The notes beneath the pieces were generated by a model that saw only the letters and a program-made list of their open reading frames with translations, was not told where the DNA came from and did not search any database. DNA of 64,000 bases from Cavia porcellus (Eukaryota; Chordata; Mammalia; Rodentia; Caviidae), in assembly GCF_034190915.1 (NCBI RefSeq), contig NW_026947506.1, forward strand, positions 28,954,748 through 29,018,747, read 5' to 3'. This document shows, piece by piece, positions 56,505 through 64,000 of this stretch (position 1 is the stretch's first letter; every line of letters starts with the position of its first letter). Position numbers and translations under genes: made by a program.

Positions 56505-56850
56505 CTTGGTTACTTTTCTCTCCTTGCTGAGATAAAATACCTGATGTCCAAATTAGGGAAGAAAAGGTTTATTTAGCTCACTGTTTGTGGAGGTTTTAGT
56601 CCATAATCAGCTGGCTCCAAGGCAGGGTGGCATGACACTGGGGCAGCACTTCAAGGCAGCAGCCAGAACAAAAAGGGAAAAATCAAGCCTCTTCTCCTCT
56701 CTTATATTGTACCCAGGCCACCATACCCCCTTCAGTGCAGGTGTAGCACTCACAAAATCTCCTTGCCCTCCTTTGCATAGGATGAGGATATTTACAAAGA
56801 GCCTTGGCTCCCTGCTGAGTCTCTCAATTAAACTAAACTTATCAAGATGA
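56505..56850 (+). repeat. Unassigned interspersed repeat, copy B
   Basis: GGTTTATTTAGCTCACTG, GTGGAGG and GGCTCCAAGGCAGGG align in order with 22060-22330, suggesting one family. TCTCTCCTTGCTGAGATAAA precedes it. Confidence 0.45.
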
Positions 56851-56993
56851 CACAATGTATCAACAGTAACAGGAAGAACAGAAGAACAAACTAGACAGCA
56901 ACTTGTTTCTGAAGATCTCCTCTGGTTGCATCAAAGATCAGAAGCTACAACTCTGTGCACATCCTTAGTAAAATCCTTTGATTAAAAATTTAG

Positions 56994-57282
56994 GGCCTAG
57001 GGATTCAGCTCAGTGATGCAGTGTCTACCTGACAAGCATGAGGTTCTGAGTTTGATTCCTAGTAATCCCCCCCCCCTCTCAATTTAAACATGAATGTGCA
57101 TCTTCAAGGTACATTCAGTGTATGGGCATTTCTGAATCCTTTTCTTCCTTCCTTTTTGTGGTATTGGGGAGTGAACTCAGTGTTTTCTCCCTCCTTTTTC
57201 TTCTTTCTTTCCTTTTTTTTTTTTTGTGGAACTGGGGAATGAACTCAGGGCTTTCACACTGAGCCATATCTCCAGCTCTTCT
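56994..57282. repeat. Cluster of degenerate ID-like SINEs
   Basis: One sense copy (56994-57062, AGGGATTCAGCTCAGTGATG, GAGTTTGATTCCTAG) is followed by a C run. Two antisense remnants follow (about 57155-57200 and 57217-57282; GTGGTATTGGGGAGTGAACT and GTGGAACTGGGGAATGAACT). Confidence 0.65.
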
Positions 57283-57400
57283 GTTAAATTTTGAGAAAGG
57301 ATTTTGCTAAGTTGCTAACTTGTCCAGGCTCAAACTTGCAATTGTTTTGCCTCATCCTCCTGGAACACTGGAATTATAGTATGCATCATTACATCTGCCT
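57283..57400 (-). repeat. Degenerate B1 SINE
   Basis: AAGGATTTTGCTAAGTTGC, CTTGCAATTGTTTTGCCTC and CACTGGAATTATAGT are in antisense B1 order. Confidence 0.5.
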
Positions 57401-58578
57401 CATTTCTGATATTTCTGACACAAATTTCTTGATAACATACCCGGGTGTCCACACAAGTATACAGCGTGCTGATTTCCCAAGCCCCGGCCAATACCATGAA
57501 TTCATACTGAAACATTTTTATTAATTGATAGATGAAAAATAGTTTTTCATGTGTGCAATAAGTATTCACTGGGTAGTTATTTTGTGCCAAGCATTATGTT
57601 GGGCAATATGTTATTTTAATTTGAGAATGCCTAGTGGCTTGTTGAGATTGAACATCTTTTCAGAAACTATTTCACATATACATGTTTATCTCCTTTTCTT
57701 GGTGAATTTTTATATATTTGCAAAGCTCAGGGCGGCTGTGACAAGATGAACAGGGTGAGGAAGGGCCGGGGAGCCAGACATCAGGGTGGGAGATGCATCC
57801 AGAGCTAATCGAGGGTGCAGCTGGTCAGCTGAGAGGCTGAGAGGGGTGGGCTGGGTGTGAGAAGTGAAGCTGACGGGGCCATACTTGAGGGTGCTGTGGA
57901 GTTGGAGTGAACAGAACTTGCTAATGGGTTGCAGATAGGCTGTGAGGAAAGAGGCATCCAGGATAACCCAGGGCTTTGCGAGCTGAGCCACTGAGGAGTG
58001 GGCTGGGTGTCATTTCCTTAGTGGGAGAAGACAGGATAGAACAAGTTAGAGAATGATGGGCCAGGGTGACTTTGAGGTAGAAGACTAGGTTACACAAAGC
58101 CAGAGTCAGAAGCTGGATGGACAAGAGTGAAGGTGTGAGGGAGAAGGCTCCAGTGGAGATGCAGATTTGGGAGTCAGAGTAGAAAAAGTCTCTCCTACAG
58201 CAAGAGTGGATGAGATCACCCAGGGAGAGAGAACAGGCGGAGAAGGGAAGCCTGAAGACTGCGAATTAGAGCCTTGATGGTTAAGGCTCGGGAGAGGAGG
58301 AGGAGGATCGGCCATTGGAGAGAAAATAGTGCCTGGTGGAGAGAAGGGTGCAGGGAGCTGGCCGTCAGAGCAGCCTGAAGATGACACATTTCAAGAAGGA
58401 TCAGTGTTGACTGAGTGTGGTGGTGACAAGAAATTGATCATGGCTTTGACCATGGGCTTGAGGACAGGTGGTTTCTTGATACCCTGGAGACAGGCTCATA
58501 ATGGTGATGGCTAAAGAGGAAGTGGAGAGGGGAATAATTTTACTTTGAAGGAAACAGATAAATGGAATAAAATCTGTA

Positions 58579-59533
58579 CAGTGGACCCTCAAGTTATGAC
58601 TAGCCCCATAGCTGAACAACTTGGGTCACCACCAGAATTTTAGGTTCAACTTACAACCCAAATATTGAGTTACAACCCAAATGCTTGTGTGGCTATAAAC
58701 AAAGATTGACGATGCCAGAAAAGCAAATGAAAGCATACATAGGCGTCAGTCTGAGCCCAGATACACGTTTGTAGACACGATCTAGGTCAGGACTTTAATG
58801 GCCCCCTAAAAAGCTAGAAAGAAAGTAAAGAAGGAGGGGAAGATAAAGAAAGTCATCACCATAGAAAAGAGCAGTGTTAAAGAAAAGACAGAAATAGACA
58901 ACCTTAGCCCTGTTTTTAGTTCTAAAAAGGTCTAGAGAGCCAAAAGCAGGTCTTAGCCAAAAGTGGGCTACAGACTCTCACAAGGAGAGAAAGGACACCA
59001 GAGAGCTGGATTCCTGATGTTCTTAGGGAAGGGGCTCTCCTTCCAAACAGTAACCACCTTCCATTTCATCTTCTGTTCCTGCAAGCCAAAGGTGTTAACC
59101 CGGATGGCAAATGCAGTGTGAAACTGTTTCTGGTACACTAGACACATTTTATGACTTTTTGGTGAATACACTAGGAAAACTATTGATGTTTCTGTAAATT
59201 ATGCACACTATACAACCCTTTTTTTCTTATGAAAAGGTTAGTTAAAGAGTGCTTTGGAGCCGGGCATGGTGGCTCATGCCTGTAATCCCAGCACTCAGGA
59301 GGCTGAGGCAGAAGGATCGTTACGAGTTCGAGAACAGCCTGGGCTCAAGGTCAGCCTGAACTGCATAGCGAGACCCTGTCTCAAAAAAAAAAAAAAGAGT
59401 GCTTTGGGAAGTTCAGGATATATTTATGGGTATTTGCATTATTTCTTATAGGAAAAACAGCCTTGATTTACAGTCAACTTGAGTTTCAACCAGCACTCAT
59501 GAATGAATTGAGTTCAAAGTCAAGGGTCCATTG
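58579..59533. mobile_element. Candidate Tigger-like DNA transposon remnant
   Basis: CAGTGGACCCTCAAGTTATG after a TA dinucleotide at the left edge is mirrored by AAGTCAAGGGTCCATTG at the right edge, giving an imperfect terminal inverted repeat (CARTGGACCCTYRA type). Pogo/Tigger elements have CAG-starting ends and TA targets. The interior is noncoding, and a B1 (59258-59393) sits inside. Confidence 0.5.
59258..59393 (+). repeat. Young B1 SINE with target duplication
   Basis: Full B1 with GCCGGGCATGGTGGCTCATG, GAGTTCGAGAACAGCCTGGG and the internal duplication, ending in an A run. The repeat AAAGAGTGCTTTGG occurs at 59244-59257 and 59394-59407. Confidence 0.95.
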
Positions 59534-59747
59534 TGTCTAATCTGGTGTCTAGGAAAGACAGCACATTGGCAGGCTCGTGGGAATGCACTTCCTGTGGGGC
59601 TAACGGACCAGGCTGGAAGGAAAGGGGATAATTTCAGGGCCTGCCTTTCATGAACCAACAAGTCAAAGAAGAAGCGTCCCAATCGCATTCAGAAGTAAAC
59701 TTCACCAGTTTGGGCCTTCAGAGAAGACAGCTGGTGTACATAAGCCG

Positions 59748-60091
59748 TGGTGATTTAGGTCTAAAATGTCCCTCAGGAGTCTTGTGTATAGGAGATGAGT
59801 GATGGTGGGGCTCTGGGCTCTGGATTCATCTGACAATTGGTTCTTGCCAAATGTGCTGTTAGGAGGTGGGGCTTGGTTGGAGGTGGCCTTGGGGCGTGGC
59901 CTGGAAGGCCGCGTTCTTGTCCCTGGGTCCTCCCTTCTCTGTCTGCTTCCTCTGCCCAGGTGCTTCCACCACTGCTTCTGCCTTGGATCCAGCCATCCAT
60001 GGATTGCAACCATGAGCCAAAGTAAACCCCTCTCCTTCAAGCTGTGGGTGTCAGGCATGTGTCCCAGGAGGGGGCAAATGACTAAGATGTA
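59748..60091 (+). mobile_element. MaLR-type solo LTR
   Basis: TGATTTAGGTCTAAAATGTC start, GGTGGGGCTTGGTTGGAGG, CCATGAGCCAAAGTAAACCC and a CAAATGACTAAGATGT end give the MLT1-like layout. Confidence 0.65.
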
Positions 60092-60394
60092 AGGAAACAA
60101 TGTAAGGGGCACAGCGCTTGCTAACACTTTTTCTGGAAGAGTATCTCCACTTCTCACTATACTAATTTAATACTCACAGCAGTGGGCAGTGAACAAGTTA
60201 ATAGCCCTTCGTGGCTGTACTTAGATATACACAGACAGATAAATAAACGTAAATAAGTGTACAAATTATAGTAATTTAAAAATGTAATTTATTTCCATAT
60301 ATTACACTGGAATTATCATCTTGCTATACTCCATAATGATTTTAATAAGCAAACCATCTTATTGTCTAAATTATATTGTATACCTATTCTTTTT

Positions 60395-60560
60395 CATTTT
60401 TGTGGTACTGGGGATTGAACCCAGGGAATGTTGAGCTACATTCCCGCCCTTTTTATTTTATTTTATTGAGACATAATGTCCCGAAGTTGCAAACTTCCCA
60501 TCCTCCTGCTTTGGCCTTCTAAATAGCTGGGATTACAGGCACACACCAACACTTGTGGCC
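60395..60560 (-). repeat. ID-like remnant plus B1 SINE
   Basis: GTGGTACTGGGGATTGAACC (ID-like, internally deleted) precedes an antisense B1 piece (GAGACATAATGTCCCGAAG, GCTGGGATTACAGGCACAC). Confidence 0.65.
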
Positions 60561-60564
60561 ATAC

Positions 60565-61920
60565 CTGTTATTTTCTCTGTGGTCATTACAGCTAGTCTAG
60601 CCAAACATAATATTATTATATTTATCCAAATTGTCATAATTTCCCCCCCAAACATAAGAGAAAACTAAGGAACTGTCTAGTTTTTAGAAAACTGTAGCAG
60701 CTTTAAGGTAGCAAAATAATCACAGAGGTTATTGACATGCCCTGTTAATTTATAGCCATGTTAAGAAATAAGAGTAAGTTGAAACTATTGTGAGTAGTCT
60801 TTAGAATTTTGTTCTTGGGAATTGTTTAGATAGCCCTAGATATGTATTTAGTATTTGTCTGAGGACTTGAAGCTTCCAAAAGCTACTGTTTTAGTGGAGG
60901 TATTAGTTACTTATGTTTTGTTTGTAATAGTAGCAGAAATCTTGTAAGATTGTTGTTACAATTCCATGTGGTTGTTTTAGTGTGAAACTGTGAGAGGTTC
61001 CTGTGTTTATCTCCTTACCAGGTGAGGTGTCTATGAAATGCCCAGAATGGTGAGGACCATTCTGGAAATTTCACCACTTAATCAAATTCATTTTGCTCCC
61101 ATGCTTTATAAATCTTGGGAATTTGGTCTGGGTCAGGACAAATATTCTTCTGTGTAATTTCATTGTTGGATACATTTTGCTGTATGCACTAATAATGTGT
61201 GTGAACTGCTTTAGGTCTAGCAATATGTGTTAACTGATTTAGGTGTCCAGGAAAGATATGTTTGTAATAAAGAATTCAGACTTGGTTCCCAAGTACTCCT
61301 GGGAACCGGGGGGTGGGGTGGGGTGGGGTGGCCCCGCGGGAGGTCCTAGCAGTGGATTGTGGGACCTGCTCTCTTCCTCTCCCTTTCTGTACTCTATCTT
61401 GTGAGTTATGTTTTCTCCACCACATTCTCCTGCAGTTATTTGCTTCCTGGCTACAAATTCAAAATGGAAGGGCTAGTAGATTGTAGACGGGAATCTCCAC
61501 AACTTCAAGGCAAAATAAAAAAAAAATTTCTTTGTAAGTTGATGATTTCAAGTATTTCATGACAGTGATGAAAAGCTGATTTACACAGGTACTTAGCTAT
61601 TACTTAAACCAATCAATATTTTCATGGATCCAATTTTTACATTTGCCTTTTAACTACAATATAATATTTGGGTAAATGAAGAAAATATTTAAAGTGAAAA
61701 AAATCTTCCACTGCTGATGCTCATAAATTAGCATTACTGTTGATAATATAATATATTGGGAATCAAAATAAAGATGCTATTTTTATACTCTCTAATATTC
61801 AAACAAAAACTATGTAAAGGAATCACTTTATAAGTGATATTTACAATACTCTGAAAAAAGTGATAGTTCTGTCTTGCAAAAATATAGCAGCAATGGTTGT
61901 TGCATAAACTTTCAGTAAGG
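60565..61920. other. No gene recognised; contains a G-rich tract
   Basis: AT-rich sequence without a supported gene. The only distinctive feature is a GGGGT repeat at about 61308-61330. Confidence 0.6.
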
Positions 61921-61924
61921 AAAG

Positions 61925-62535
61925 AAGAGTGTCAACTTGATTGGCTCAGAAAACCTCTAACCGATTAGTAAAGCACACTTCTGGGTGTGTCTGTGGGAGT
62001 TTCTAGAGATGACTGGCATGCAGGTCAGCAAATGAAATAGAAGATCTTCCTTGAAGGAGGTGACACTATCCAATAGGTTTGTACCCCAGATAGAATAAGA
62101 AGGGAAGGAGAGGAGGAAGTCCAGCAGTGTCTGAAGAGCTCCATTTTGCAGAGTAGATGTGTTTTTCGCTGCTGTTGCCTGTGGACATCAGAATTCAGTT
62201 TCTTCACTTTTTAAACCCTGACTCACTCCAGCAACTCTCTACAGAGCTGCTAGGCCTTCAGTCTCAGACTGGTTCTACATCCTTGGTCCCTGTTGTACTG
62301 CATCTTCTAGCTTCTTAGACCAAGCAGCTAGTGGATCTGCGAGCTCTCCAGCACAACAAATGATCATTGTGGACTCTTCCCTCTGATCCTGTGAGCCTAC
62401 CTAATAAATCCCTGTGCATAACTCGCTCCCCCTCCCTCTCTTTCTCTGTCTCTTATCTCTCCCTCTTTCTTCTCACTTCCTCTCCCCTCCTCATTGATTC
62501 TGTTCCTCTAGAGAACTCTAATCAATACAAGGAGC
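61925..62535 (+). mobile_element. ERVL-type (MLT2-like) solo LTR
   Basis: GTGTCAACTTGATTGG, CTTCTGGGTGTGTCTGTGGG, CACTATCCAATAGGTTTG, then GGCCTTCAGTCTCAGACTGG, CTAATAAATCCCTGTGC, a CT-rich run and CTAGAGAACTCTAATCAATA match the MLT2 order. The CT-rich run lies at about 62429-62510. Confidence 0.7.
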
Positions 62536-62726
62536 AATTACATGTTTTTCTAAGCAAGACAAAATAAAGCTCCATGTGTTTTGGTACTCTTTGGAAGTCC
62601 ATTAGTTGATTTGTTTGAGGACAGAGTTAGTTTTGAAGGCACTCATTTCTGTTTTCAGGCTGAGAAGGTGGAAATCTTGATGGTGCTGGCAGCAATGGAT
62701 CCATGCTTGGCTTCTGCAAGAAGATG

Positions 62727-62820
62727 ACGGAGGAGAGGAGAATGAGGGGAGAGGGAAAGAGAGGAGGAACAAGAGAGGAAGAGGAAAGGAAAGAAGAGAG
62801 GGAGGAGGTGAAGGAGAGGT
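62727..62820. repeat. Purine-rich (GA) tract
   Basis: About 90 bases of almost pure A and G in irregular GAGGA units. Confidence 0.85.
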
Positions 62821-62824
62821 GGGG

Positions 62825-64000
62825 CCTGAGGACCATGCAGAGCTCTTAGGGCTCTGCGCTTTGTTCCTGAGATAAAGGAGGCATGCAGTGTTAGTGATGC
62901 ATGTGCAGGGCAGCCCTGACCAGGTGTCCATGGGGAAAGCTACGGCGGTGGCCTGTTCATCTGGGTATCAGGCTCTTCCTCGCTGCCACCATCCCTTCCT
63001 CTTGCTGAGATTCCTCCCTGGGAATCCATAGTCTCTTCTCAAGGTCCTTTGCAGGTCAAGAATCCTGCTGATGACCTCAGAGGACAGCACCCTCACTGGA
63101 AGATGCCAGCCTCTCATGCATGTGGTCATCAGACCTGGGACAGCCCGGGTCTGTGTTCCTCCCGAGTCACGGGGACTGCTCTTGTGCTACGCGTGTCTCT
63201 CTGTTAACATGAAGCTGGCTCTGAGTTGATTAACATGTGTAGGAAGCAAAAGGATGTAGGACAGCACAACCACTAGAGGTCTGGAAGTCAAAGTCAGGTC
63301 TCACCGTGTGTGGGGACACGTAGTGCCCCTGGTCCTATGCTGGGAGACCTCCGTGGTCCCCAGGCCCTGCAGCCCAGCCCAGTGCACCATTCCCATGGCC
63401 ACACCTGCAGCACCCCTTTGGGCCACTTGAGTCAGAACTGGGTACATGCCAGCCCTTGAGAGGCACAAGGAGAGTCCTTGGCCAGGGAGAGCATAGGATG
63501 GTGGGTGAGGATGTCCCGTTCCCCCAGGACTGGCCAGCACCCCTCCTCTCTGTCTCTCCCATAATTCACTTTTCATTATGAAACACAGCACATGAGAACA
63601 TAAGGAAGAGGTCAAAGGTCACCAAAATGAACAGGCATGTCTGTATCCAGTAGACCGAACATTAACATTTTCCTATTGCTACTTCTACCTCTGTCTCTTT
63701 CTCTCTGTTGTGCCCTGAAACATTTCAAAATAACAGATGTCTTGACATTTCAGCATGCGTTTGGAAAGAATTGCGCATTAGCTCCCATCTCCATTTGTCA
63801 TTATGGTGGTTTGTTAACCTCATTTTCCAGATATGGAAAGAAACGGAAAGAAATGAAGCACAGAGAGATAAGGTAACTTGTTCAGTGTCACACAGACATT
63901 TGCAAATCTGAATGGGGAGATGGCTCCGAAGCCTGGGCGGGTTCTGCAGTGATTTTCCCACTAGCATTAGGGAGAAGCGCTTAGGTCAGTGTCCTGTGTC
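62825..64000. other. No gene recognised; MIR near the end
   Basis: A MIR-type fragment lies at about 63800-63925 (TTAACCTCATTTTCCAGATA, TAAGGTAACTTGTTCAGTG). The remainder shows nothing that I can name. Confidence 0.6.

Noticed and set aside
59702..60157. 151-codon minus-strand open frame
   Set aside because: It lies on the antisense strand of a MaLR solo LTR, and its composition follows the LTR.
1..64000. CRISPR array, operon, prophage or other prokaryotic system
   Set aside because: The window is mammalian by introns and repeats; no regular repeat-spacer pattern or clustered long ORFs exist.

Overview
This is mammalian nuclear DNA, most likely from a non-murid rodent. The evidence is GT-AG introns, AATAAA polyadenylation signals, many B1-type (7SL-derived) SINEs, a young tRNA-derived ID-like SINE family, MIR and MER5 remnants, old L1 copies, and ERVL/MaLR LTR elements. 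The form of the ID-like SINE suggests a castorimorph such as beaver, but that is a weak guess from memory. There are no bacterial genes, operons or CRISPR arrays.

The only recognisable host gene is HERPUD2 on the + strand. Seven coding exons lie at 15424-15501, 18611-18724, 21216-21370, 28843-28962, 29777-30091, 30685-30799 and 31263-31424. They form one open frame of about 352 codons, from the second half of the ubiquitin-like domain to the stop. The first exon(s), about 49 residues by comparison with the human protein, lie upstream of the window. Bases 1-15423 are therefore taken as intron. Exons at 28843-28962 and 29777-30091 are strikingly GC-rich beside the other exons, and the linker they encode looks altered. 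A 3' UTR with several AATAAA signals follows.

The HERPUD2 introns hold SINEs (mostly antisense), L1, MIR and MER5 fragments, a tailless truncated U6 snRNA pseudogene, and one unexplained minus-strand exon-like segment (1079-1250). That segment has a splice-acceptor-like edge and 56 codons of protein-like sequence ending in a stop.

From about 31.9 kb to the end no host gene is seen. In human this side of HERPUD2 faces TBX20, so this is probably intergenic. It is a patchwork of solo LTRs, L1 pieces, SINEs, a mariner transposase remnant, a probable Tigger-like DNA transposon and microsatellites. The standout is a nearly complete MaLR retrotransposon at 42639-44827. It has paired LTRs, a 5-bp target duplication, a tRNA-Leu-type primer site and an uninterrupted 388-codon ORF, and it is inserted into an older LTR element.

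No undescribed multi-gene system is apparent. The best leads are the intact MaLR ORF, the GC-shifted HERPUD2 exons and the orphan minus-strand exon-like segment. Family names are pattern recognition from memory; no database search was run.
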